Source of the DNA: Treponema sp.
GTDB taxonomy: Bacteria > Spirochaetota > Spirochaetia > Treponematales > Treponemataceae
NCBI GenBank assembly: GCA_024690865.1
Contig: JAILON010000067.1
Coordinates: forward strand, 1 to 49,551
Length of the DNA: 49,551 nucleotides
Direction: 5' to 3'
In this document: piece after piece, positions 8,225 to 16,086 of the stretch
Layout: each line of letters opens with the position of its first letter
Numbering within the stretch: position 1 is the stretch's first letter
Notes under the pieces: model-generated
Databases searched by the model: none
Told to the model about the DNA's origin: nothing
The model's input: the letters and a program-made list of their open reading frames with translations, nothing else
Position numbers and translations under genes: made by a program

Positions 8225-8253
8225 TTGTCTTTTTCTGTTGTCTGCTGTAAAAT
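8225..8253 (+). promoter_or_regulatory. Promoter of the small membrane protein gene
   Basis: TTGTCT (8225-8230) and TAAAAT (8248-8253) are 17 bp apart. A GCAAAAGC/GCTTTTGC hairpin (8194-8214) precedes it and may end the fcl transcript, although no T-run follows. Confidence 0.5.
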
Positions 8254-8286
8254 CAATATGGATATGATTCTTAGCAAGGGGGAGCT

Positions 8287-8733
8287 ATGCCTTTAAAGTT
8301 GATAGGCTCTTTGATTGTCGCCGCCGTCGCGGCCCTGTTCACCGGTTACAATCTGGACAACCGTTGCGACGTCTGGATTTTCCACAAGTTCGAGTCCGTC
8401 CCGGTCGCATTGACCATAATCGTGTCCCTGATGGCGGGCGTCATCATAACCCTGCCGTTCACATTGGGGCGGAATGCGCCCAGGAAACCGACGGAAAAGG
8501 ACATGGAGCTGTTGCGAAAGGCTCAGAGGAAGGAAGCGCGCCAGAAGCTGAAGGACGAAAAGCGGGCGGCGAAGGAAGCCAGACAGGCAGAAAAGGCCTT
8601 GGAAGCACAGAAGAAGGCCGCCGACAAGGCCGCCGCAAGCACGGCTCCCGCCGCCAGCACTTCTGCCCAGCCCACGACGGTGGACTACGGGGACCCAAGC
8701 CCAAGCAGCTCTGAAAATCCTACGCAGCTTTGA
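8287..8733 (+). CDS. Small two-helix membrane protein, LapA-like
   Basis: The 148-residue protein has two hydrophobic helices (about 4-22 and 42-62) joined by a short polar loop. A highly charged Lys/Glu/Ala coiled coil (about 70-125) and a Pro/Ser/Thr-rich tail follow. The helix-loop-helix layout and the VPVALTIIVSLMAGVIITLPF segment resemble LapA/DUF1049 membrane proteins, but the tail is not typical and the match is by eye. AGGGGGAG precedes the ATG. It probably sits in the inner membrane with the coiled coil in the cytoplasm. The exported SPOR protein starts 104 bp later on the same strand. Confidence 0.6.
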   Translation: MPLKLIGSLIVAAVAALFTGYNLDNRCDVWIFHKFESVPVALTIIVSLMAGVIITLPFTLGRNAPRKPTEKDMELLRKAQRKEARQKLKDEKRAAKEARQAEKALEAQKKAADKAAASTAPAASTSAQPTTVDYGDPSPSSSENPTQL

Positions 8734-8837
8734 ACGGACCGAACGGATCTGACAGGTCCAGGCAGCCTTGAAAAGCCCGAACGGCGGGGTTAACCCGTCA
8801 TTCCAAATTGCCGACAATGTAGCAGGCGGTCTTTCCC

Positions 8838-9845
8838 ATGGAAAAGATTCTACGTGTGCTACTTCTTTTCATCTTGATTTCCTCCCCCTGCACAATTCTG
8901 TTCGCCGCCAGCGCAGAGGAGGGGGAAAAGTCCGCATTGACGCTGCGGGCAAACGCCCTCCAGAAGGAAAACGTCAAGGAAAGCTTGAAATACCTGACGG
9001 GCCATATCCAGCTTGCAAAAAACGACTCGGAGCGCAGGTCCATCATCTATTACACGGCCACGCTCCAGGAAGCCTTGGGGCAGTACGTGGCGGCGGCTTC
9101 GACCTATGCGCAGGCGGCTTCCATAGATGCCGAGAATGCACCGGGTATGCCGGCGGCCAGCAACGCCGAACTCTTCCTGTATGCAGCCCGTTCAAGTCTT
9201 GAGGCCTGCGATTTCCAGAGCGCGGACTCCTACCTTGACGCTTCCCCGGTCAACTCCTCCACGGATGCGAGGCTGATTGCGCAGAAGCGGCTCCTGTCTG
9301 CATGGAGTGCCCTCTGCAAGGCGGAAGACTACAGGGAGGCAAAGGGCGTCATCGCAAACCTTGAGGAATTCGTAGACGACGGGAAGCTGAAGGACATACG
9401 ATGCGAGGTGCTCTTTACGCTCTGGTACGTCACGGAAGACAAAAAATGGAACGCCCTGCTGCAGCAGGAATATCCCCACAGTCCCGAAGCCTCCATTGCA
9501 AACGGCGACGGCGTAGTCATGGCACTGCCCTTCTGGTACTTCATGCCCCGGGCCTCCCTGAACGGCGGCGCGGCCGTCGCCATCCAGAGCAGTACGGCCG
9601 GAACCGCAGCTGCAAAAGGAAAGAATGCGTCCGTGCGCGAGCAGATAGGTTTCTTCCGCGAACGGGAGAATGCCCAGAAGCTGGTCGATCGGGCTGCAAA
9701 GAGCGGCTTTGAGGCATACTATTACAGCGAGATGCGCCCGTCGGGAACGGAATACTACGTGGTGGTCGTCGACGAGGATGAACGCGGAAGCATGGGAAAC
9801 AAGTTACGAAACGCAGGCTTCGATTGTTATCCTATAAAGGACTAG
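8838..9845 (+). CDS. Exported TPR-like protein with C-terminal SPOR domain
   Basis: The 335-residue protein has a Sec signal peptide (cleavage near FAASA, about residue 25). Alpha-helical TPR-like hairpins fill residues 35-200 (SLKYLTGHIQLAKNDSERRS, YVAAASTYAQAASID). A C-terminal domain from about 265 begins QIGFFRERENAQKLVDRA and ends in LRNAGFDCYPI. The last part has the spacing of a SPOR domain, which binds glycan strands stripped of stem peptides at division sites. It is therefore probably periplasmic and envelope-related. The GCAGGCGG stretch before the ATG is a modest ribosome-binding site. A second SPOR protein is encoded at 10584. Confidence 0.72.
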   Translation: MEKILRVLLLFILISSPCTILFAASAEEGEKSALTLRANALQKENVKESLKYLTGHIQLAKNDSERRSIIYYTATLQEALGQYVAAASTYAQAASIDAENAPGMPAASNAELFLYAARSSLEACDFQSADSYLDASPVNSSTDARLIAQKRLLSAWSALCKAEDYREAKGVIANLEEFVDDGKLKDIRCEVLFTLWYVTEDKKWNALLQQEYPHSPEASIANGDGVVMALPFWYFMPRASLNGGAAVAIQSSTAGTAAAKGKNASVREQIGFFRERENAQKLVDRAAKSGFEAYYYSEMRPSGTEYYVVVVDEDERGSMGNKLRNAGFDCYPIKD

Positions 9846-9861
9846 GCATAGCTTCCAGAGG

Positions 9862-9952
9862 CAGTTCCAAAAGTCCAGGAGGACTTTTGGACAAGCCCTC
9901 TGCTACAGTTTCAAAAACTCCGGCAATGTTTTCCGACACGCTTTTGAAACAG
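9862..9952. repeat. Two consecutive intergenic hairpins of a dispersed family
   Basis: CCAAAAGTCC (9867-9876) and GGACTTTTGG (9881-9890) form a perfect 10-bp stem. GTTTCAAAA (9908-9916) and TTTTGAAAC (9942-9950) form a second stem. Both start with CAGTTYC. Related CAGTTYC...GAAAC pairs occur at 21153-21204, 22794-22843 and 29634-29681. The hairpins end without a T-run, so they are not classical terminators. Confidence 0.6.
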
Positions 9953-10057
9953 CCTTGGGACACGCACGCGTATTAAGGATTGACCGCGGCGTGCCGATGA
10001 TAAAACAGAGGGAGTTCCCCGCACGATATGGGGCAACTCCTTTGGGAGGGGAAAATT

Positions 10058-10573
10058 ATGAGGCATAAATTTCTAGCGGCGGCTCTCTTTTCGGCCGTAT
10101 TTTCAATCTATTCGGCCTCCGCGGCGGCAATATCCTTCCAAATCATCCAGCACGATCCCGCGCAGGACAAGATCCGCTCGGCCTCATTCGTTATGGAGAC
10201 CGTACTGTTCGACTCCTTCTTTGATTCCGGCCATATAGCGACAAACATTCCGACGGCCGTTTCCGCAGGAGAGGCAGAAGACGAGGACATATTCTTCAAC
10301 TCCCTCGCAGACGCGAAAGAAGGGAAGTGCGCATACCTGGTCATGATTACCCTGGACTACAAGGCGAACGCCTCCGGCAATCCGGATGCAGTCCTCCTCA
10401 GCAACATACAGTCGGCCAGCTGGGTCATTTACGACACGGCCGCCGAAAAGGTCCTGGCGAAGGGCGGGAAGGAGGTGGGAACCGTTCCCGACAGGTCGAA
10501 CAATGCTGGCGGCGTAAAGGATTTTGCAAAGAAACTGACGGCCGACATCAACTCAGCCTTGAGAAAAAAATAG
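10058..10573 (+). CDS. Exported protein of unknown function
   Basis: The 171-residue protein begins with a clear Sec signal (MRHKFLAAALFSAVFSIYSASAAA). The mature part alternates short beta strands and helices (ISFQIIQHD, AYLVMITLDYKA, SASWVIYDTAAEKVLAKGGKEV) and ends in a Lys-rich helix. The layout resembles periplasmic proteins that measure or bind envelope components, but I do not recognise a family. GGGAGGGG lies seven bases before this ATG; an upstream in-frame ATG at 10028 has no ribosome-binding site. Just before it, GGAGTTCCCC (from about 10011) pairs with GGGGCAACTCC and may fold in the leader. The next gene starts 10 bp after the stop, so the two form an operon. Confidence 0.65.
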   Translation: MRHKFLAAALFSAVFSIYSASAAAISFQIIQHDPAQDKIRSASFVMETVLFDSFFDSGHIATNIPTAVSAGEAEDEDIFFNSLADAKEGKCAYLVMITLDYKANASGNPDAVLLSNIQSASWVIYDTAAEKVLAKGGKEVGTVPDRSNNAGGVKDFAKKLTADINSALRKK

Positions 10574-10583
10574 GACGCTTTAT

Positions 10584-13406
10584 ATGAAAAAAATCTGTGG
10601 CTTTTTCTTTTTACTCTGCGTTGCCCTCTCCGTATTCATCTATGCCGCCGAAGTCAAGGACGGCTACCTGTACGGAGACCTTTCCATTGCATACAACAAC
10701 GAGCTCCCATCGGGGCTTTTCGCAAAGTCCAGGAACTACCTTCCGGGCGATACCCTCCGCATAACAAATCCCTTTACGGGCGAGGAGATAAGCGTTTTAA
10801 ACCTGAGCAGCCTGGACGAAGACAGCGACACCGTCCTGATGCTGACGACCGAGGCGGCAAACAAGCTGGGAATCGACGTCAAGAACCCCCTGTACGTCAG
10901 GATCAGTCCCCGGACAAACAACTTTGATGAAATCGCTGTCGGTTCCGCAATGCTGACCTACAACAAGAACTCCGTTCCCCAGATGGCGGAAGCGGAGGTC
11001 GCTTCCACCCCGAAGGCCGAAGCTGAACCACAGCAGCCTGCTCCCGTCCAAGAGCCGCCCCATTCCGAGGCGCTGGCGGAAGCCCCCGCTCCGCAGGAAC
11101 CGGAGCCAAAGCAGGAAATCGAGCCCAAAGTGGAGCCCCCCCAGCCGGAAGTCCAACCCCTGCCCCCCCTTCCCAAAGAAGAACCTGTCGCCGACCTGAG
11201 TTCCCTTTCGGAGGAGCCTCCCGTGGCAACAGTGGAAAAGGCCGAGATACAAAAGGTTCCGGAAAAAATGGAAGAGCCTGTGGCTGAAAAGCCCCTTGCC
11301 AGCTCTACTCCCGATTTTGCGGAGGAGACCGCCGTGCGCAGCAGCGACGGGAAGAAGACATACACGACCGTCTCCACGGTTTCCAAGACTGTCTTGGGAA
11401 CGCCGGCCGATGCACGCGACGAGACTACGGTGGAAGAGCTTGCCGTCAAGAGCAGGAAGGAAAAGCCGGCTCCCACGAAGCAGAAGGCGCCGGATGTGTA
11501 CGAAGAGCAGGTTCTGCCTCCGCCCGTTGACACGCCCGCAAGAGAGATAGCCGACAGGAAGGAGGAGCCGACTTACGAGGAAGCCGCTCCCCTCCCCTCC
11601 CTTGGAAACAAGGACACAGCTCCCGTGGCGGAAGCTGCGCCTGCCGCCAGCAAGTCCGACGCAATCCCCGTGATAACGGAAGAAAGCGTAAAGCTCGCCT
11701 CAAACGGACTCAAGGAGGTTCCGTCGGCAAATCTCCCCGTGGAAGAGTTTTCTCTGGAGCCATTCCATACGGCCGCATCCGGCAACACCGCCGTATACGA
11801 ATACCCGCAGCCTATTGGCGGTGGACGCGCCAAAAACGGCGAGAATCCCGCTGACGGAGTACAGGAGATTCCAGTCTCCTACAGTCCCGCCCGGAATGAG
11901 GCGGCGGCCTCCAGCATGCAGGCCATAGAGCTTCCCGTCACGGCCTCCAAGAGGAAAGATCCGCCTCCGGCCTCCCCCATCGTGGAGACGGCCTTCAAGA
12001 ATCCTGTCGAGGAGCCAAAGGACATCATCCAACCGGAACCGGTCGTACAGGATAAGGAAGAGGAGCCTGTCCAGGAAAAGGAGGAAAAGCCCCTTCCACC
12101 GCCGGTCCAGAACGTACGTTTTGCAAAAGATGAGCCCACTCCCCTTCCTCCTGATGTTGAAAGTCCCAAAGAGGATGAAAGCCGCATCGTAACCGACGTT
12201 CCCATGACGACCGAAGCGCCCACGGTCGCAGAGTCTCCAACGGCGATAGAAACGCCGGTGAAGGCCGAGCTGCCAAGCATGACGGAAGGTCCCAAGGCAA
12301 CGGAAGCCCCCAAGCTGACGGAGTCCCCCAAGCTTACAGAAACGATAAGGAAAGCAGAAGAGCCCAAGAAATCGGATCCTCCCAAGGTGACGGAAATCCC
12401 AGTTAGGGCAGAGACTCCCAAGAAGGCAGAAGCCACAAAGAAGCAGGAGCCCCCCAAGAAGGCGGAAGCTCCCAAGAAGCAGGAGACTCCAAAGAAGGTA
12501 GAAGAGCCCAAAAAGAAAGACTCCCCCAACAAGGCGGAAGCTTCCAAGAAGACAGAGCCGCAAGCGAAGGCAGAACCTGCCAAAAAGCAGAAGCCTGCGG
12601 AACCGGCAAAGAAGGAAGCAGAGGCCAAGAAGCCCGAAGTCAGGCAAGAGGCCAAGCCGGTACCGGTAAAGAGCCAGCGGCCGGCACAGGAGGAGCAGGA
12701 AGAGGACGAGCTGGTGTACAGCCAGAGGGACGAGCTTATGCTCATTCCCAGCGGTGGAGCATCCCAATCGTATGACGGGGCTACCCAGAAGCCGGCTGCC
12801 GACACTCGGAAAGCTGAGGATACCGATGATTCCGACATCATCGTAAACAAGCAGGACGTCCTTACCTTGAGCCCGACCGACTCCATCAGCCCGGACGGCC
12901 ATTCCAACGAAGGGCAGAAGTCCTATACGCCTCAAAAGGTGGAACCGAAAGCAAAGGCACCTGTTTCAGACGGCAAAACGGCCGGCAAGGCTCCGGCCGA
13001 ACAGGCGAAGCCCGTACCCAAAGCCGCTGAAAAGACACCGGCGCCTGCTCCAGACAGCAAAACGGCCGGCATGGCTCCGGCCGAACAGGCGAAGCCCGCA
13101 CCAAAGGCCGCTGAAAAGGCAGCGGCGCCTGCTTCCAAGACCCCTGTTGTCCAGATGCCAGGTGCCATAAAGGAAAAGGATTTGAAGGCGGGCAACTACG
13201 TCCAGTTTGCCACCTGCACAACCGATGCCGAAGCGGAAAAGATTCTCAGCAAGTACAAGAAGTACCCCATAATAAAGGTGCTGTTTGAGACGCGCCCCGG
13301 CTACAAGCTCCTCGTCGGCCCCTTGAACGACGATGAAAAGGGTGCCGTGCTGACCCGCTTCAAGGCATTCGGCTATAGCGATGCCTACCTGCGCACGATC
13401 AAGTAG
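10584..13406 (+). CDS. Exported Pro/Glu/Lys-rich repeat protein with C-terminal SPOR domain
   Basis: The 940-residue protein has four parts. Residues 1-21 are a signal peptide. Residues 25-130 fold like a small beta barrel (LPGDTLRITNPFTGEEISV, VLMLTTEAANKLGI), similar in outline to RlpA-type double-psi barrels. Residues about 135-860 are a disordered, Pro/Glu/Lys/Ala-rich stretch with many short repeats such as KKAEAPKKQE, KLTESPKLTE and SKTAGMAPAEQAKPAPKAAEK. Residues 866-940 are a SPOR domain (AGNYVQFATCTTDAEAEKIL...YKLLVGPLNDDEKGAV). An RlpA-like head joined by a very long spacer to a peptidoglycan-binding SPOR tail suggests a periplasm-spanning envelope or division protein. The repeats are degenerate and could vary between strains. 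Confidence 0.75.
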   Translation: MKKICGFFFLLCVALSVFIYAAEVKDGYLYGDLSIAYNNELPSGLFAKSRNYLPGDTLRITNPFTGEEISVLNLSSLDEDSDTVLMLTTEAANKLGIDVKNPLYVRISPRTNNFDEIAVGSAMLTYNKNSVPQMAEAEVASTPKAEAEPQQPAPVQEPPHSEALAEAPAPQEPEPKQEIEPKVEPPQPEVQPLPPLPKEEPVADLSSLSEEPPVATVEKAEIQKVPEKMEEPVAEKPLASSTPDFAEETAVRSSDGKKTYTTVSTVSKTVLGTPADARDETTVEELAVKSRKEKPAPTKQKAPDVYEEQVLPPPVDTPAREIADRKEEPTYEEAAPLPSLGNKDTAPVAEAAPAASKSDAIPVITEESVKLASNGLKEVPSANLPVEEFSLEPFHTAASGNTAVYEYPQPIGGGRAKNGENPADGVQEIPVSYSPARNEAAASSMQAIELPVTASKRKDPPPASPIVETAFKNPVEEPKDIIQPEPVVQDKEEEPVQEKEEKPLPPPVQNVRFAKDEPTPLPPDVESPKEDESRIVTDVPMTTEAPTVAESPTAIETPVKAELPSMTEGPKATEAPKLTESPKLTETIRKAEEPKKSDPPKVTEIPVRAETPKKAEATKKQEPPKKAEAPKKQETPKKVEEPKKKDSPNKAEASKKTEPQAKAEPAKKQKPAEPAKKEAEAKKPEVRQEAKPVPVKSQRPAQEEQEEDELVYSQRDELMLIPSGGASQSYDGATQKPAADTRKAEDTDDSDIIVNKQDVLTLSPTDSISPDGHSNEGQKSYTPQKVEPKAKAPVSDGKTAGKAPAEQAKPVPKAAEKTPAPAPDSKTAGMAPAEQAKPAPKAAEKAAAPASKTPVVQMPGAIKEKDLKAGNYVQFATCTTDAEAEKILSKYKKYPIIKVLFETRPGYKLLVGPLNDDEKGAVLTRFKAFGYSDAYLRTIK

Positions 13407-13435
13407 TCAAGTAGATCAATAAGGGAAAGGGTCTT

Positions 13436-15028
13436 TCAAAGGCCCTGCTTTTGCAGCAGCTTCTTTATGAGGGCTGCGGCAGAAAGAAAGGAAAAGACGC
13501 AAATCTCCAAGATGGCAAACCAATCCCCATACACGGTATAGGGAGAGGGCCTCTTGGCGATTGGAACTGAAACCCGCCTGCCCAAGAAGCCAGAGCAAAA
13601 TTCGTCCAGCTCCTCTACAAGCTTCCCTTTCCCATCTATGACGCAGGTGACTCCGCTCGCCGTGCTCCTCAGAACAGGAACCCCATTCTCGGCAGCCCTG
13701 AACACGGACATCGCAAGATGCTGCCGCTGACAGACGGGCGACGCAGCCCATGAATCATTGCAGATATTGAAAAGGCAGCAGGCCCCTTCTTTTACAAACT
13801 GGGAACACAAGTTTCCAAAAGTATCTTCAAAGCATATCGGAACGGAAAATGAAATGCCCCTCCCCGTAAAAACACTGGCCGCATCTCCTGCCTTCCACAT
13901 AAAGCTCCGATCCACAACGGCTTTGTCATACAGGCCTTTCAACGAAGGGTAAAACGGCAGGGACTCCGTAAAGGGCACCAGGTGCTGCTTCACGTAGATT
14001 TCCGGCTGGGGAGGCAGGACAGGAGCCTTCTCGTGGTCAAAGACCAGGGCGGCATTGCAGTCCTCCCCATCACCATCAACAGCATGGTTGCCAATAATAT
14101 AGCAGGCGGAACTGCGCGACACCAGTCCAAGGACTGACGAGACGGCATTGAAGCGATCGACGTCGGTCCGAGCGCCATAATGGTACTGCAAGGGGGGAAC
14201 TACGGCAGTCTCTGGCCAGACGACAAAATCCGCATCCTGATATATGGAAAGGGCCTCTTCGGTCAAGGAAACCAACGCAGAAATATCCCGTTTGTACATA
14301 CCGTCAGAATACTTGGACGAATCCGTGCCGTTTTGAACCAGCACCACAGTAACATCTTTGCATTCGCCGTCAAACTGGGAAACATGCCATCCCTGCAGGA
14401 CAAAAAATCCCGAAACAAGGAAGAGCACCAGAAAAGGAACGGCAGCTTTGCCCAATTTGTTTTCCCGATACGCAACGAGGCCACGGGCTGACGCTGCTGA
14501 AAAAAAAGCACAAAAAGCAGAAGACATCCAAACGCCCCCGACAGGCGCGGCAAGAAGGAGAGGACTGAATTTCCACTGGCTGTAGCCCATGATGCCGTAA
14601 CTGAATCCCAGCGGCCCAAGGGACCTGAGGTATTCAAAACTGCAAAAGACAAGGGCCATAATACAAAAGGAAAAGGCTGGATAGCAGAGGGCAAGGAGCT
14701 TCATGGAAAGGAAGCACAGTCCATACAGAAGGGAATATGCAATGACAGCAGTAAAAAAAAGACCGTGGGCATATCGTAAAATCCAGAAACACAGGGAAGC
14801 GTATGACAGCAATCCAAACACAAAGCCCAGAAAAAAAACACGCCGTACCGGGGAAGATTCTACAGCGCAAAAAACAGGAACGAGGGATATGAACGAAAGG
14901 AAAAACAAACCGTCCTTCAGCAGCAGATTAGGCTGCCCCAGGACAAACAGTACAGCTGACAGGCAAACGAGGGAAAGAGCCTTCAAAGCCCTTACCCATC
15001 TGATTGAGATGGAACGGGAAGGTTCCAC
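13436..15028 (-). CDS. lnt: Apolipoprotein N-acyltransferase
   Basis: The 530-residue membrane enzyme adds the third acyl chain to the N-terminal cysteine of lipoproteins. The N-terminal half has about seven hydrophobic helices (about 15-212). The C-terminal half is a nitrilase-like domain with the catalytic triad Glu273 (WPETA), Lys347 (VKQHLVPF) and Cys399 (ICFEDTF). A final hydrophobic helix follows. The start is uncertain. The frame opens with GTG at 15028, inside the HU-like gene, giving a 37-bp overlap; a second GTG a dozen codons later is possible. Overlap with the upstream gene implies translational coupling. Its substrate here would include the lipoprotein at 1581-3059. Confidence 0.9.
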   Translation of the reverse strand: MEPSRSISIRWVRALKALSLVCLSAVLFVLGQPNLLLKDGLFFLSFISLVPVFCAVESSPVRRVFFLGFVFGLLSYASLCFWILRYAHGLFFTAVIAYSLLYGLCFLSMKLLALCYPAFSFCIMALVFCSFEYLRSLGPLGFSYGIMGYSQWKFSPLLLAAPVGGVWMSSAFCAFFSAASARGLVAYRENKLGKAAVPFLVLFLVSGFFVLQGWHVSQFDGECKDVTVVLVQNGTDSSKYSDGMYKRDISALVSLTEEALSIYQDADFVVWPETAVVPPLQYHYGARTDVDRFNAVSSVLGLVSRSSACYIIGNHAVDGDGEDCNAALVFDHEKAPVLPPQPEIYVKQHLVPFTESLPFYPSLKGLYDKAVVDRSFMWKAGDAASVFTGRGISFSVPICFEDTFGNLCSQFVKEGACCLFNICNDSWAASPVCQRQHLAMSVFRAAENGVPVLRSTASGVTCVIDGKGKLVEELDEFCSGFLGRRVSVPIAKRPSPYTVYGDWFAILEICVFSFLSAAALIKKLLQKQGL

Positions 15029-15312
15029 AAGGCCTTCTTCAACTCCTGGCCGGAACGGAAAGCCGCTACATAATGCGGTGCAACAGAAAGCTGCTCGCCC
15101 GTCTTAGGATTGCGGGCCTTTGCACGTCCCTTCCGAAGCCTCGGTTCAAAAGTACCAAAGCCACGAAGCTCTATGGTATCACCATCCTTCATGGCATCCT
15201 TCAAACCCAGAAGAAGATTTTCAACAACATCCTGTACGATTTTTTTTTCATATGAAGTATTCTGGTATATAGCTTCCACTAAATCATATTTTGTAATCTT
15301 TTTACCAGCCAT
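14992..15312 (-). CDS. HU/IHF-family DNA-binding protein
   Basis: The 106-residue protein keeps the HU/IHF fold: helices ITKYDLVEAIYQNTSYEKKIVQDVVENL, the RGFGTFEPR turn, the DNA-contacting RKGRAKARNPKTGEQ arm, and a closing helix FRSGQELKKAL. It differs from the HU at 5514 by an unusual N-terminal MAGKK and a polar tail (NLPVPSQSDG) that overlaps lnt. This type is closer to the IHF/single-copy HU found next to rpsT in spirochaetes than to bulk HU. The order rpsT, HU-like, lnt on one strand suggests co-transcription, with rpsT 96 bp upstream. Confidence 0.9.
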   Translation of the reverse strand: MAGKKITKYDLVEAIYQNTSYEKKIVQDVVENLLLGLKDAMKDGDTIELRGFGTFEPRLRKGRAKARNPKTGEQLSVAPHYVAAFRSGQELKKALWNLPVPSQSDG

Positions 15313-15360
15313 ATACCATATACCCCGTCACAAAGAAATTTGAGAAAATACAAGAACCAA

Positions 15361-15396
15361 CCGCCCCAGCCAAGCTTCAGATTCCTAGCGGGGCGG
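15361..15396 (-). terminator. Inverted repeat between rpsT and the HU-like gene
   Basis: Perfect 7-bp GC arms (CCGCCCC at 15361-15367, GGGGCGG at 15390-15396) enclose 22 bases. On the minus strand the stem runs into a T-rich stretch (TTGGTTCTTGTATTTTC). It could be a partial terminator limiting read-through from rpsT into HU-lnt. Confidence 0.4.
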
Positions 15397-15408
15397 AAGA
15401 TGATTCTG

Positions 15409-15699
15409 TCAGTTTGATGCAGCAGCCTCAGCAGCAAAATTCTTATGGAAGAATTTCATCATCCTGCTCTTCTTGCGGGCAACGGCATTCCTCTTCTTCA
15501 CGCCCTTGCGGAAGGCAATGTCAAGCTCCGACTGGAACACCTTATACTTCTCTTCAGCAAGAGCCTTGTCCTTCTTCTGGACAGCTTCCACAAAAGCCCT
15601 CTCTGCCGTATGACAACGGGACTTGACGGCCTTGTTACGGATCCTGCGAACCTCACTCTGCGCATGTCGCTTCTCTGCAGACGTTTTCTTAACTGACAA
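15409..15699 (-). CDS. rpsT: Small-subunit ribosomal protein bS20
   Basis: The 96-residue basic, all-helical protein has the typical S20 signature: KKTSAEKRHAQSEVRRIRNK near the start, then a three-helix bundle ending in KKRNAVARKKSRMMKFFHKN. It binds 16S rRNA early in 30S assembly. The only plausible start is a TTG codon preceded by GGGGGT. Weak TTG starts are common for rpsT and often serve autoregulation, so the rare start here may be functional. The C-terminal FAAEAAASN extension is Ala-rich. The HU-like gene follows on the same strand. Confidence 0.95.
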   Translation of the reverse strand: MSVKKTSAEKRHAQSEVRRIRNKAVKSRCHTAERAFVEAVQKKDKALAEEKYKVFQSELDIAFRKGVKKRNAVARKKSRMMKFFHKNFAAEAAASN

Positions 15700-15724
15700 A
15701 GGAATACCCCCAAAAACAAAAACT

Positions 15725-15759
15725 AAAAAGCCGTCAAAAAGCGAAAGCTTACCGGCTTT
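15725..15759 (-). terminator. Probable terminator of the small zinc protein gene
   Basis: Minus-strand arms AAGCCG (15753-15758) and CGGCTT (15728-15733), with an A/T-rich loop, are followed by five T. It lies between the zinc protein stop and rpsT. Confidence 0.5.
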
Positions 15760-15789
15760 CTATTGAATACATCCCAAAACCGAATGGAA

Positions 15790-15963
15790 TTACTTGAAAT
15801 CCTTCGGACGGCGCTCCTGCTTCTTGCACTTCTGGCACTCGGCATAGTTGCGGATCCTGCCCTTTTCCATTATGGTCTTCATAACAATCTCACCACCGCA
15901 CTCTTCGTGGATGAACTTATGTGTCGCAACTGTCGTACGAGAGTTCTTACTGGCTCCTGCCAT
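15790..15963 (-). CDS. Small zinc-ribbon-like protein, possibly ribosome-associated
   Basis: The 57-residue basic protein has one likely metal site: His16 and/or His19 with Cys22 (HKFIHEECGG) and Cys43-x2-Cys46 (CQKCKK). A Lys/Arg-rich tail (KKQERRPKDFK) follows. The size, charge and position before rpsT recall small zinc ribosomal proteins, but it is not L31, L32, L33 or L36, and I do not know a named family. TTGGAGG lies eight bases before the ATG of MAGASKNS. The promoter directly upstream is strong and carries a perfect palindrome between its -35 and -10 boxes, which suggests tight control, perhaps by metal. The function is not established. Confidence 0.7.
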   Translation of the reverse strand: MAGASKNSRTTVATHKFIHEECGGEIVMKTIMEKGRIRNYAECQKCKKQERRPKDFK

Positions 15964-15998
15964 CGCATTTTCCTCCAAATAAAAATATCGTGTTCTAC

Positions 15999-16028
15999 AC
16001 TATACAGAATTTCAACAAATTCTGTCAA
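15999..16028 (-). promoter_or_regulatory. Promoter with a palindromic operator in the spacer
   Basis: Minus-strand TTGACA (16023-16028) and TATAGT (15999-16004) are 18 bp apart. CAGAATTT (16005-16012) and AAATTCTG (16017-16024) form a perfect inverted repeat around CAAC that fills the spacer. The arrangement is typical of repressor sites. Confidence 0.7.
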
Positions 16029-16050
16029 GTAGATAACAAAATGCAGCCGA

Positions 16051-16079
16051 TTGTTTTTTATAACAGAAACCGTTATAAT
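16051..16079 (+). promoter_or_regulatory. Promoter of the AEC transporter, probably leaderless
   Basis: TTGTTT (16051-16056) and TATAAT (16074-16079) are 17 bp apart. The ATG of the transporter begins at 16087, eight bases after the -10 box, where transcription would normally start. There is no Shine-Dalgarno. Confidence 0.65.
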
Positions 16080-16086
16080 TGTCCAC

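Noticed and set aside
11700..12935. Long minus-strand open frames of about 411 and 342 codons
   Set aside because: They are antisense to the Pro/Glu/Lys-rich repeat region of the SPOR protein at 10584-13406. Low-complexity repeats keep the other frames open.
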